17,455 nucleotides of DNA from CAZCBJ01 sp964496705 (GCA_964496705.1 CAZCBJ010000067.1:1-17455), one strand, 5' to 3'. Positions 1 to 6,485 are shown, counted from the first letter of the stretch. The notes: a model not told the origin generated them from the sequence alone. Made by a program: numbers and translations.

Positions 1-1
1 G

Positions 2-1117
2 CGGCTGGGGGTGTCCTTCGGCCCGCCGGGGCTTTCGCTGGCCGCGCTGCTGCTGGCGCGCGCCGCGCTCTACCTGGCCTGGGCTTTGCCCTGGGCGCGG
101 CACTACCCGCCCGCCAACCCGCATCTGCCGCGCTCCTTGCACGCCGGGCGGAGCATTTTCCTGCTGCTCAACCTGGCGCTGACGGCGGCTGTGGCAGACG
201 CCTTCTACCTGGAGCCGCTCAGCCTGCGGGTCAGCCGCGTGCAGGTGCAGCGGCAGGCTGCGCAGTCCGCGCTGCGCGCGCGCAGCGCGGCGATCTCATC
301 GTCTGCCGGTGGGGGCAGCTCTGCCGCTGATTTCGCCCCCTTTACGCTCCCCGACGGTCGTCATCGCCAGCGCAGCGCGGCGATCCCATCTTCCGCCCCC
401 GACGCTTGTCATCGCGAGCGCAGCGCGGCGATCTCCCTGCGCATCCTCCACCTCAGCGACCTGCACGTCGAGCGCCTCACCCCGCGCGAACGCAGGCTGA
501 CCGCCCAGGCCGCGGCGCTGCAGCCCGACCTGATCCTGCTCAGCGGCGACTATCTCAACACCTCCTCCCTGCGCGACCCGGACGCGCTGGCGGCGGCGCG
601 CGAGCTGATCAGCGGTCTGCGCGCCCGTTACGGGGTGTACGCCGTGGCGGGCAACGTGGACGACGCGCGGGTGATGGCGGCGCTGTTCGCCGGGCTGTCG
701 GTGCGCGTGCTGCAAAACGAAGTGATCGCGCCGCCCGGCCTGCCGGGGGTGGCGCTGATCGGCCTCTCCTGCTGCGCGCGCGAGGAAGATGGCAAAACGC
801 TGCGCCGCCTGGCGTCCCGCGCGCCGCCGGGGACCTACCGCATCCTGCTGTACCATACCCCCGACCTGGCCGAAGAGGCCGCCGCGGCCGGGGTCGACCT
901 CTACCTGGCGGGTCACACCCACGGTGGGCAGATCCGCCTGCCGCTGTACGGCGCGCTGTACACTTCCTCTGCCTACGGCAAGCGCTTCGAGATGGGCGCC
1001 TACAGGCTGGGCGGGATGACGCTGTACGTCAACCGCGGGGTGGGGCTGGAGGGCGGGCTGGCCCCGCGGGCGCGTTTCCTCTGCCCGCCCGAGGCCGCGC
1101 TGGTGGAGGTGGAGTAA
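2..1117 (+). CDS. membrane-anchored metallophosphoesterase (YkuE/YaeI-like), 5'-partial
   Basis: This is a calcineurin-like metallophosphoesterase that probably hydrolyses a phosphoester at the membrane; the substrate is unknown. The frame is open to the window edge, so the gene may start upstream. Numbering here is from the GTG at 11. Hydrophobic segments lie around residues 5-28 and 48-65. The catalytic domain starts near residue 143 and shows HLSDLH (147-152), SGD (178-180), GNVDD (214-218), YHTPD (H282) and GHTHGG (H302, H304), which together give the expected two-metal site. The usual GNH(D/E) motif reads GNVDD, so the catalytic-acid histidine appears to be replaced by valine. The linker between the membrane part and the catalytic domain (about residues 85-142) is unusually long and Ala/Ser/Arg-rich. 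It contains three translated copies of a dispersed DNA repeat. The family call is firm; activity and substrate are not. Confidence 0.88.
   Translation, partial: RLGVSFGPPGLSLAALLLARAALYLAWALPWARHYPPANPHLPRSLHAGRSIFLLLNLALTAAVADAFYLEPLSLRVSRVQVQRQAAQSALRARSAAISSSAGGGSSAADFAPFTLPDGRHRQRSAAIPSSAPDACHRERSAAISLRILHLSDLHVERLTPRERRLTAQAAALQPDLILLSGDYLNTSSLRDPDALAAARELISGLRARYGVYAVAGNVDDARVMAALFAGLSVRVLQNEVIAPPGLPGVALIGLSCCAREEDGKTLRRLASRAPPGTYRILLYHTPDLAEEAAAAGVDLYLAGHTHGGQIRLPLYGALYTSSAYGKRFEMGAYRLGGMTLYVNRGVGLEGGLAPRARFLCPPEAALVEVE
274..436 (+). repeat. three in-frame copies of a dispersed repeat inside the phosphoesterase gene
   Basis: The 14-nt core CGCAGCGCGGCGAT occurs at 281-294, 371-384 and 419-432. 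Copies 2 and 3 extend upstream with GTCATCG (360-366 and 408-414). Core spacings are 90 and 48 nt, both multiples of three, so each copy translates as a variant of RSAAI. The element resembles the GTCATTGCGAGC...GCAATCTC repeat commonly seen between genes in Chloroflexota and other environmental genomes; that comparison is from memory. Confidence 0.75.
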
Positions 1118-1122
1118 GCGGT

Positions 1123-1128
1123 TATAAT
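1123..1128 (+). promoter_or_regulatory. TATAAT -10 element, possible leaderless start
   Basis: A perfect TATAAT lies 3 nt before ATG 1132 and 6 nt before a second in-frame ATG at 1135. A transcript starting about 7 nt downstream of the box would begin at or near ATG 1135. No Shine-Dalgarno sequence fits between them. No convincing -35 is visible. Confidence 0.5.
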
Positions 1129-1131
1129 TAA

Positions 1132-1347
1132 ATGATGACCTCCGATAAGACGCCCGGTATGGATAAAACCGCGTTCTCCATCGGCACGCTCACCGGCCCC
1201 TCGGACGAGCGCGAATACTGGCTATCCAAAACCCCCGCCGAGCGCCTGGAAGCGCTGGAGCAGATGCGGCAAATCATCTATGGCTACGATCCATCTACCG
1301 CTCGACTTCAAAGAGTTCTTGAAATCGCTCAACGATCATCAGGTTGA
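1132..1347 (+). CDS. small conserved protein, putative antitoxin/partner of a nucleotidyltransferase
   Basis: This 71-residue soluble protein carries the motifs REYWLSKTPAERLEALEQMR and YGYDPSTARLQRVLE. I recognise it as a small protein typically encoded just before MNT-like nucleotidyltransferase genes in environmental bacteria, so a role as an antitoxin or accessory subunit is likely but unproven. It has no membrane segment and no clear DNA-binding fold. Its last 68 nt overlap the following nucleotidyltransferase remnant in another frame. ATG 1132 or 1135 is the start, next to a TATAAT box. Because the partner is truncated, the module is probably no longer functional. Confidence 0.55.
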   Translation: MMTSDKTPGMDKTAFSIGTLTGPSDEREYWLSKTPAERLEALEQMRQIIYGYDPSTARLQRVLEIAQRSSG

Positions 1348-1394
1348 ATACCTGCTGATTGGCGGTTTTGCTGTTGGATACTATGGATATCATC
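1280..1394 (+). pseudogene. truncated nucleotidyltransferase (MNT/AbiEii-like), N-terminal remnant
   Basis: The frame starting at ATG 1280 encodes LDFKEFLKSLNDHQVEYLLI followed by GGFAVGYYGY. This is the recognisable N-terminus of the nucleotidyltransferase family, where GG starts the nucleotide-binding motif. In intact members the sequence continues with P-R-A-T and a D-x-D metal-binding motif. Here homology stops after about residue 37 and the frame runs out of register into the P-loop gene (stop at 1492), giving Arg/Gly/Ala-rich nonsense. The metal-binding aspartates are absent, so it cannot be active. The break falls within about 20 nt of the next gene's start codon. The remnant end at about 1394 is approximate. 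Confidence 0.65.
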
Positions 1395-1880
1395 TTAATT
1401 CACGGCGCCCCTGGCGCGGGCAAATCCAGCGTGGCGCGGGCGCTGCAGCAGCGCCTGGACAGCCCGCTGCTGGAGTTTGGCTGGATCCCTGAGTTCCGCC
1501 AGACACTGCGCGGCGAGCTGAGCTACGCCGAGGAGGAGGCCTTCTCGTTTGAGAACCTGCTCCTGTTGGCGCGCAACTACATCCGGCGCGGTTTCGCCAA
1601 CCTGATCCTCACCGACTGGCGCGACCACCTGGTGCTGCAGGCGCCGCGCCGCCTGCGCGGTCTGCGCTGGCTGCTGGTCACGCTGTGGGTCAGCGACGAG
1701 GCTGTGCTGAAGGCGCGCGTGCTGGACGAGGGCCGCTCCAGCGGCTACCGCGACTGGCAGGAGGCGCTGGCGCTGAGCCGCAGCATCACCGCCCGCCCGC
1801 TGCGCAAAAACGAGCTGCGCATCGACTGCGCGCACAAATCGGTGGATGAGGTGGTGGGGGAGATTGCCGCGGCGCTATGA
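1383..1880 (+). CDS. P-loop NTPase, small-molecule kinase-like (AAA_33 type)
   Basis: This 165-residue protein has a Walker A motif GAPGAGKSS at residues 8-16, preceded by the beta strand MDIILIH, as in small kinases and adenylylsulfate- or zeta-toxin-like P-loop proteins. A conserved-looking LILTDWRDH (Walker B-like) lies mid-protein. R/K-rich segments follow, including a candidate lid region around ARVLDEGRSSGYRDW. The start is placed at ATG 1383 rather than an upstream ATG at 1359, because the P-loop strand begins there and the upstream codons belong to the nucleotidyltransferase remnant in another frame. No clear Shine-Dalgarno sequence is present. The substrate is unknown; it could phosphorylate a nucleotide, sugar or other small molecule. 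Confidence 0.7.
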   Translation: MDIILIHGAPGAGKSSVARALQQRLDSPLLEFGWIPEFRQTLRGELSYAEEEAFSFENLLLLARNYIRRGFANLILTDWRDHLVLQAPRRLRGLRWLLVTLWVSDEAVLKARVLDEGRSSGYRDWQEALALSRSITARPLRKNELRIDCAHKSVDEVVGEIAAAL

Positions 1881-1982
1881 CCATTCCCGCACTCACCCGA
1901 TCCGATCTCGCCTCCGCTTTTCACCTCATCCTTTTCATCTTTCTATCCCTTTCATCCCAGTAAAATTCTGCTGACTTCATGC

Positions 1983-1988
1983 TACAAT
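1983..1988 (+). promoter_or_regulatory. TACAAT -10-like box upstream of the GatZ-type gene
   Basis: TACAAT matches the -10 consensus at 5 of 6 positions and lies 40 nt before the start codon at 2029. No good -35 is seen at the correct distance. The 148-bp gap 1881-2028 otherwise holds only a pyrimidine-rich stretch (1915-1960) with repeated TTCATC-type words, which resembles degenerate repeat sequence. Confidence 0.3.
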
Positions 1989-2028
1989 TTCCTCGCGACC
2001 ACGATCTCGCCCTCCCGGAGGTTCCCCC

Positions 2029-3246
2029 ATGCTGCCCCTTTCCGCTCTCGTCCAAACCCTGATCCGCCTGCGCGGGCAGGGCAAGCCGGTCACTCTGCTG
2101 GCCGCCTGCCCCAACTCGGCCGCGGTGTTGGAGGCGGCGGTGCACTGTGCCGCGCAGAACGACGCGCCCATGCTCTTCGCCGCCACACTCAACCAGGTGG
2201 ACCGCGACGGTGGGTACACCACCTGGACCCCCGACGCCTTCGTCCAGCAGATGCGCGCCTGCGCGCAGAAGATCGGCTGGGACGGCCCGCTCTACCCCTG
2301 CCTTGATCACGGCGGTCCGTGGCTCAAGGACCTGCACACCCAACAGCGCCTGTCCTTCGAGGAGACGATGGGCGAGGTCAAGCGCTCGCTGACCGCCTGC
2401 CTGGAGGCCGGCTACCAACTGCTGCACATTGACCCCACCGTGGACCGCAGCCTGCCGTCCGGCGCGCCCGTGGCGGTGGAGACGGTGGTCGAACGCACCA
2501 TCGACATGATCGCGCACGCCGAGAACGAGCGCCAACGCCTGGGCCTGCCGCCGGTGACCTACGAGGTGGGCACCGAGGAGGTGCACGGCGGGCTGGTGGA
2601 TTTCTCCAACTTCACCCGCTTCCTGGAGCTGCTGCGCCAGGGGCTGACCGCGCGCAACCTCAGCCACGCCTGGCCCTGCTTCATCGTCGCCCAGGTGGGC
2701 ACCGACCTGCACACCACCTTCTTTGACCCGGCCGCCGCCGAGCGCATCTTCCAGACGGTGCTGCCGCTGGGCTCGCTGGCCAAGGGGCATTACACCGACT
2801 GGGTGGAGAACCCCCAGGATTACCCGCGCACCGGCATGGGCGGCGCCAACGTCGGCCCGGAATTCACCGCTGAGGAGGTGCTGGCGCTGCAGGAGTTGTC
2901 GCAGCGCGAGGCGCAGCTGGCTCCCGCGCGACCGTCCCACTTCATGCGGGCGCTCGAAGATGCAGTGGTGGCTTCGGGGCGCTGGACCAAGTGGCTGCAG
3001 CCCGATGAGCAGGGCAAGCATTTCAGCCAGTTGACCCCCGCGCGGCGGCTGTGGCTGCTGCAGACCGGGGCGCGCTACATCTGGACCGCGCCCGAGGTGC
3101 TCGATGCCCGCGCGCGGCTCTACGCCAACCTGGCCCCCGTCCTGCCCGACCCGCACGCCCATGTCGTTGAGCGCATCACCGCGGTGATGAACAAATACGC
3201 GCGCGCCTTCAACCTGCGTGGCTTGAACCAGGAACTCTCGGGATAG
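2029..3246 (+). CDS. GatZ/KbaZ-family protein: tagatose-bisphosphate aldolase subunit or ketose-6-phosphate 4-epimerase
   Basis: This 405-residue cytosolic TIM-barrel protein belongs to the GatZ/KbaZ family (PF08013). In Enterobacteria this family is the non-catalytic subunit of class II tagatose-1,6-bisphosphate aldolase and works with GatY/KbaY. Family motifs seen are PCLDHGGPW (D93, H94), HIDPT, YEVGTEEVHGG (E183, H186), KGHYTDW (H254) and TGMGGANVGPEFT from about residue 268. No GatY partner is present nearby. Solitary GatZ-like enzymes from Anaerolinea and similar thermophiles have been described as fructose-6-phosphate/tagatose-6-phosphate 4-epimerases, so that activity is a serious alternative. 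A strong GGAGGT at 2017-2022, 6 nt before ATG 2029, sets the start. The GH30 gene follows after 45 nt and a LacD-type aldolase lies farther downstream, which supports a role in ketose-phosphate catabolism. Confidence 0.85.
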   Translation: MLPLSALVQTLIRLRGQGKPVTLLAACPNSAAVLEAAVHCAAQNDAPMLFAATLNQVDRDGGYTTWTPDAFVQQMRACAQKIGWDGPLYPCLDHGGPWLKDLHTQQRLSFEETMGEVKRSLTACLEAGYQLLHIDPTVDRSLPSGAPVAVETVVERTIDMIAHAENERQRLGLPPVTYEVGTEEVHGGLVDFSNFTRFLELLRQGLTARNLSHAWPCFIVAQVGTDLHTTFFDPAAAERIFQTVLPLGSLAKGHYTDWVENPQDYPRTGMGGANVGPEFTAEEVLALQELSQREAQLAPARPSHFMRALEDAVVASGRWTKWLQPDEQGKHFSQLTPARRLWLLQTGARYIWTAPEVLDARARLYANLAPVLPDPHAHVVERITAVMNKYARAFNLRGLNQELSG

Positions 3247-3291
3247 GCGCAACCGGCGGCCCGCCCCAACCAGAAAAGGAGTTGGATTGCT

Positions 3292-4629
3292 ATGAAACTG
3301 ACCAGCGTGGAAACCACCTTTGTCGAGCAGCAAAAGCGCGTCAGCCAGGCCGAGCATGAACTGCTCCCCGACCCCGGCGTCGAAATGCAGGCGGTCAACC
3401 TGTACCCCCAGGCTGCCGGTCAGACCTGGCTGGGCTTTGGCGGGGCGCTCACCGACGCTTCCGGCTACGTTTATTCGCTGATGGATGCCGGCCAGCGCGC
3501 CCGGTTGGTGGACGCTTATTTCAACCCCGCCAACCTGAATTACACCACCGTGCGCATTCCCATCGACAGTTGCGATTTCTCGCTGGGGCATTACGAGGCC
3601 ATGTCCGACCCGGCTGACGCGGCGCTGGCGAGCTTCTCGCTGCAGCGCCCGGGCCAGTACATTTTTCCGCTGCTGGATGATGCGCTGCGCGTTTGTCCCC
3701 GCCCGCTGGAGATCATGCTCTCACCCTGGTCGCCCCCCGCCTTCATGAAGACCAACGGCGAGCGCAACCACGGCGGCAAGTTGCGCCCCGAATACCGGCA
3801 AATGTGGGCGGATTACATCTGCCGCTATGTCCGCGAATTCCGCGCGCGGGGCTACCCCGTGACCCGCCTGACCATCCAGAACGAGCCCAAGGCGGTGCAG
3901 CGCTGGGATTCCTGCGTGTACGAGGCGCAGGACGAAAAGGTGTTCCTGCGCGATTTCCTCTTCCCCACCCTGCGCAGAGAGGGCCTGACCGACACCGGCA
4001 TCTTCATCTGGGACCACAACAAGGAGCGCCTGGTCGAGCGCGCCGCGGAGATCATCGATCCGCTCACCGATCCGATGATCCAGGGCATCGCCTTCCACTG
4101 GTACAGCGGCGACCACTTCGAGGCGGTGGACCTGGCGCGGCGCACATTTCCGGGCAAAATCCTGGCATCCACCGAAGCCTGCATCGAATATTATCATTAC
4201 AGCGCCAGCGACTACGTGCCCAACGCCCAGCGCTACGCCCACGAAATCATCGGCGACCTCAACGCCGGGATGCAGCTTTTTTACGACTGGAACATCCTGC
4301 TGGATGAGCTGGGCGGGCCGAATCACGTGCAGAATTACTGCGATGCGCCGTTTATCTACGACACGCGCGAGAAGCAATTGGTCGAACGCGCCTCGCTGGC
4401 CTACATCTGGCATTTCAGCCACTTCATCCAGCCCGGCGCGGTGCGCATGGAGACTTCGTGTTGGACGCGCGAGATCGAAGCCGCCGCCTTTGCCAACCCG
4501 GACGGCAGCCGGGTGATCGTGCTGCTCAACCGCGCGGCGCGGGTCATGCCGGTCAACCTGCGCGTGGAGGGGCTTTGCGCCAGCCTTTCGCTGCAGCCCG
4601 AAGCCATCCTGACGGCTGTGATGGGGTAA
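3292..4629 (+). CDS. glycoside hydrolase family 30
   Basis: This 445-residue (beta/alpha)8 retaining glycosidase has GH30 hallmarks: GFGGALTDAS (48-57), LSPWSPPAFMKTN near residue 143, the acid/base glutamate E198 in TIQNEP, and the nucleophile E295 in ASTEACIEYY. A short beta-sandwich-like tail follows (SRVIVLLNRAARVMPVNLRV), as is usual in GH30. No signal peptide is visible, so it probably acts in the cytosol on imported or short glycosides rather than on polymers. Family members cleave beta-glucosides, beta-xylosides, beta-fucosides or glucosylceramide, and the substrate cannot be decided here. AAGGAG at 3276-3281, 10 nt upstream, supports ATG 3292. It lies 45 nt after the GatZ-type gene and is likely co-transcribed with it. 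Confidence 0.93.
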   Translation: MKLTSVETTFVEQQKRVSQAEHELLPDPGVEMQAVNLYPQAAGQTWLGFGGALTDASGYVYSLMDAGQRARLVDAYFNPANLNYTTVRIPIDSCDFSLGHYEAMSDPADAALASFSLQRPGQYIFPLLDDALRVCPRPLEIMLSPWSPPAFMKTNGERNHGGKLRPEYRQMWADYICRYVREFRARGYPVTRLTIQNEPKAVQRWDSCVYEAQDEKVFLRDFLFPTLRREGLTDTGIFIWDHNKERLVERAAEIIDPLTDPMIQGIAFHWYSGDHFEAVDLARRTFPGKILASTEACIEYYHYSASDYVPNAQRYAHEIIGDLNAGMQLFYDWNILLDELGGPNHVQNYCDAPFIYDTREKQLVERASLAYIWHFSHFIQPGAVRMETSCWTREIEAAAFANPDGSRVIVLLNRAARVMPVNLRVEGLCASLSLQPEAILTAVMG

Positions 4630-4633
4630 AAGC

Positions 4634-4710
4634 AATCTCACGCAGAGGCGCAGAGAAAACAGAGAGAAAAACTAACGGCTGAAAGCTGACCGCCGGCAGC
4701 CGACAGCTGC
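4634..4710 (+). repeat. intergenic dispersed repeats (CACGCAGAGG type and CTGACAGCTG type)
   Basis: The 115-bp gap after the GH30 gene contains CTCACGCAGAGGCGCAGAGA (4639-4658), matching a very widespread intergenic repeat style. It is followed by purine-rich sequence and then a segment with GGCTGAAAGCTGACCG...CGACAGCTG (4676-4709). The second segment resembles the GGCTGACAGCTGAGAGCTGA repeat found at 15893-15912. AAGCAATCTC just before 4640 also resembles the end of the repeat found in the first gene. These are recognised by eye and from memory. Confidence 0.55.
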
Positions 4711-4727
4711 GCCCATCCGGGTATAAT
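4700..4727 (+). promoter_or_regulatory. candidate promoter for the LacD-type aldolase
   Basis: CCGACA (4700-4705, 4 of 6 to TTGACA) is separated by 16 nt from a perfect TATAAT (4722-4727). Transcription would start near 4734, just before the GGAGG Shine-Dalgarno sequence at 4735-4739 and ATG 4745. The aldolase may therefore be transcribed separately from the two genes before it. Confidence 0.5.
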
Positions 4728-4744
4728 TAACCCGGGAGGGCCTC

Positions 4745-5719
4745 ATGAAATCCATTTCGATTGGCAAATACCGCGGGCTGCAGCAGTGCTCCACCCCGCG
4801 CGGGGCGATCGCCGTGCTGGCGCTGGACCACCGCAACAACCTGCGCAACGCGCTGCGCCCCGAAGCGCCCGAGAGCGTCTCACCGGGCGAGCTGAGCGAG
4901 TTCAAGATCCAGGTCATGTCCGAGCTGGCCAGCCAGGCCACCGCCGTGCTGCTCGACCCCGAGGTCGGCGCGGCGCAGTGCATCGCCGCCGGCGCGGTGC
5001 CCGGGCAGACCGGCATCCTCATCGCCGTCGAAGCCTCCGGCTATACCGGCGACCCCGCCGCGCGCCACAGCCGCATCCTGCCCGGCTGGAGCGTGGCCAA
5101 GGTGCGCCGCATGGGCGCCACCGCGGTCAAGTTCCTGGCCTATTATCACCCTGAAGCGCCCACCGCGGCGGAGATCGAAGACGTGGTGCGCCAGGTGGCC
5201 GCCGACTGCGCCGCCAGCGACCTGCCGCTGTTCCTCGAGCCGCTCAGCTACCCCCTCGACCCCCGGCACAAAAAGCTCCCGCCGGATGAGGTGCGCCGCG
5301 TGGTGATCGAGACCGCCCGCCGCCTCTGTCCGCTGGGCGCGGACGTGCTCAAGGCTGAATTTCCGCTCGATTTCAGCGCCAACGCCGGCGAAGAGCAGTG
5401 GGCCGAAGCCTGCGCCGAGCTGAGCCAGGCCGCCGGCATCCCCTGGGTGCTGCTCTCGGCGGCTGCCGATTTCGACACCTTCCTGCGCATGGTCACCGCC
5501 GCCTGCCGCAGCGGGGCCAGCGGGGTGGCGGTGGGGCGCGCGGTGTGGAAAGAAGCCACCAGCATGAGCTATGCCCAGCGCCAGGGCTTTCTGGCCGGCG
5601 CGGCGCGCAGCCGCATGGCGCGCGTCACCGCCCTGTGCGACTCCCTCGCCCGCCCGTGGACCGACTTCTACGAGCCGGAAATGGTGGGTCAAGAGTGGTT
5701 CAGCGAATACACCCAATAA
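4745..5719 (+). CDS. class I tagatose-1,6-bisphosphate aldolase-like protein (LacD family)
   Basis: This 324-residue protein is the normal length for LacD (PF01791 group: LacD, DeoC and sulfofructosephosphate aldolase YihT/SqiA). It starts with a KYRGLQQCST strand and ALDHRNNLR, then ATAVLLDPEVG, SVAKVRRMGATAVKFLAYYH and LFLEPLSYPLD. The putative Schiff-base lysine is K203 in DVLKAEFP, followed by PWVLLSA. The expected reaction is reversible cleavage of a ketose bisphosphate to dihydroxyacetone phosphate and an aldehyde. Tagatose-1,6-bisphosphate is the default substrate, but another ketose phosphate or a sulfo-sugar phosphate is possible. The start is set by GGAGG at 4735-4739. It is cytosolic. 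Its proximity to a GatZ-type enzyme is consistent with a tagatose-phosphate route, but no tagatose-6-phosphate kinase is in the window. Confidence 0.85.
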   Translation: MKSISIGKYRGLQQCSTPRGAIAVLALDHRNNLRNALRPEAPESVSPGELSEFKIQVMSELASQATAVLLDPEVGAAQCIAAGAVPGQTGILIAVEASGYTGDPAARHSRILPGWSVAKVRRMGATAVKFLAYYHPEAPTAAEIEDVVRQVAADCAASDLPLFLEPLSYPLDPRHKKLPPDEVRRVVIETARRLCPLGADVLKAEFPLDFSANAGEEQWAEACAELSQAAGIPWVLLSAAADFDTFLRMVTAACRSGASGVAVGRAVWKEATSMSYAQRQGFLAGAARSRMARVTALCDSLARPWTDFYEPEMVGQEWFSEYTQ

Positions 5720-5728
5720 CCCGGCAGA

Positions 5729-6310
5729 ATGTGCGCTTTTGACTTCTCCGCCTTTCCCACGCTGTTCACTCAGCGCCTGGTTCTGCGCCAGTTCTGCCCG
5801 GGTGACGCTGCAGACGTCTTCGCCATCGGCAGCGACCCGGAAGTGCAAAAATACGATTCAGACCCGCCCATGCAGGCTGTGGATGAGGCCGACGCCCACA
5901 TCGAAAAAATTGGCCGCCTGTTCGCCGAGCAAAAGGCCGTCTTCTGGGCGATTTGCCTCAAAGAAGATCAGCGCGTGATCGGCGACGTGGCTTTCTTCTT
6001 CTGGGGAGGCGAGTATTACAAGGCGGACCTGGGCTACGGCCTGGCCCGCGCCCACTGGCGGCGCGGCATCGCCAGCGAGGCGGTGTGGGCGGCGGTGTGC
6101 TTCGGCTTCGAAACCCTGCGCGTGCACCGCATCAACGTGGACACGCGCATGGACAACCTCGCCTCGGTGCGCCTGGTCGAAAAGCTCGGCTTCCGCCAGG
6201 AGGGCGTGCGCCGCGAGTGCATCCGCAATCCTGACGGCAGCTACCAGAACTGGGGGCTGTACGGCTTGCTCGAGGATGAGTACCGGCAGGCCGCGGCGGC
6301 GCGGGAATAG
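5729..6310 (+). CDS. GNAT N-acetyltransferase, RimJ/RimL-like
   Basis: This 193-residue protein resembles RimJ/RimL acetyltransferases, which move acetyl from acetyl-CoA to an amino group on a protein or small molecule. Typical elements are the N-terminal TQRLVLRQF strand, the VIGDVAFFFW segment, the acetyl-CoA pyrophosphate-binding loop WRRGIASEA (R111-x-x-G-x-A) and the C-terminal RINVDTRMDNLASVRLVEKL followed by GF, characteristic of this subgroup. It begins 9 nt after the aldolase stop, so translation is probably coupled within one transcript. No good Shine-Dalgarno sequence precedes ATG 5729. The target is unknown, and a metabolic link to the sugar genes is not evident. Confidence 0.88.
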   Translation: MCAFDFSAFPTLFTQRLVLRQFCPGDAADVFAIGSDPEVQKYDSDPPMQAVDEADAHIEKIGRLFAEQKAVFWAICLKEDQRVIGDVAFFFWGGEYYKADLGYGLARAHWRRGIASEAVWAAVCFGFETLRVHRINVDTRMDNLASVRLVEKLGFRQEGVRRECIRNPDGSYQNWGLYGLLEDEYRQAAAARE

Positions 6311-6377
6311 AGAACTGCGCCTCAAAACGCGCAACGAAAGTGCAGAGAGTCTCGTATAGATTACGATGATATCCACT

Positions 6378-6433
6378 GCGTATGGCCTGTTTCGGAACGA
6401 TGCCTGTTGTACCCGCACAGGACATCCATACGC
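6378..6433. other. imperfect hairpin in the leader of the GIN-domain gene
   Basis: GCGTATGG (6378-6385) pairs with CCATACGC (6426-6433), and the adjoining CCTGT (6386-6390) pairs with ACAGG (6417-6421), with a 4-nt bulge ACAT on one side. This gives a 13-bp interrupted stem with a 26-nt loop. It lies 61 nt before ATG 6495 in a 184-bp gap (6311-6494) that holds no gene. It could be a decayed palindromic repeat or a leader structure. Confidence 0.4.
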
Positions 6434-6485
6434 GCCAGTTTGCACTACCGCATCACGCATCACTCACCACCTATTTTCTTTCTTC

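Noticed and set aside
1132..1880. Complete toxin-antitoxin or novel defence operon
   Set aside because: The nucleotidyltransferase lacks its metal-binding aspartates and stops after about 37 residues, so the module looks like a relic.
1921..3591. Long - strand open frame (556 residues) opposite the GatZ-type gene
   Set aside because: It has no recognisable domain, and its His/Gln/Arg/Gly-rich composition is typical of antisense to high-GC coding DNA. The + strand genes have family motifs and ribosome sites.
4631..4744. Possible small peptide gene in the repeat-rich gap before the aldolase
   Set aside because: The short frame is simply a translated CACGCAGAGG-type repeat and has no ribosome site.
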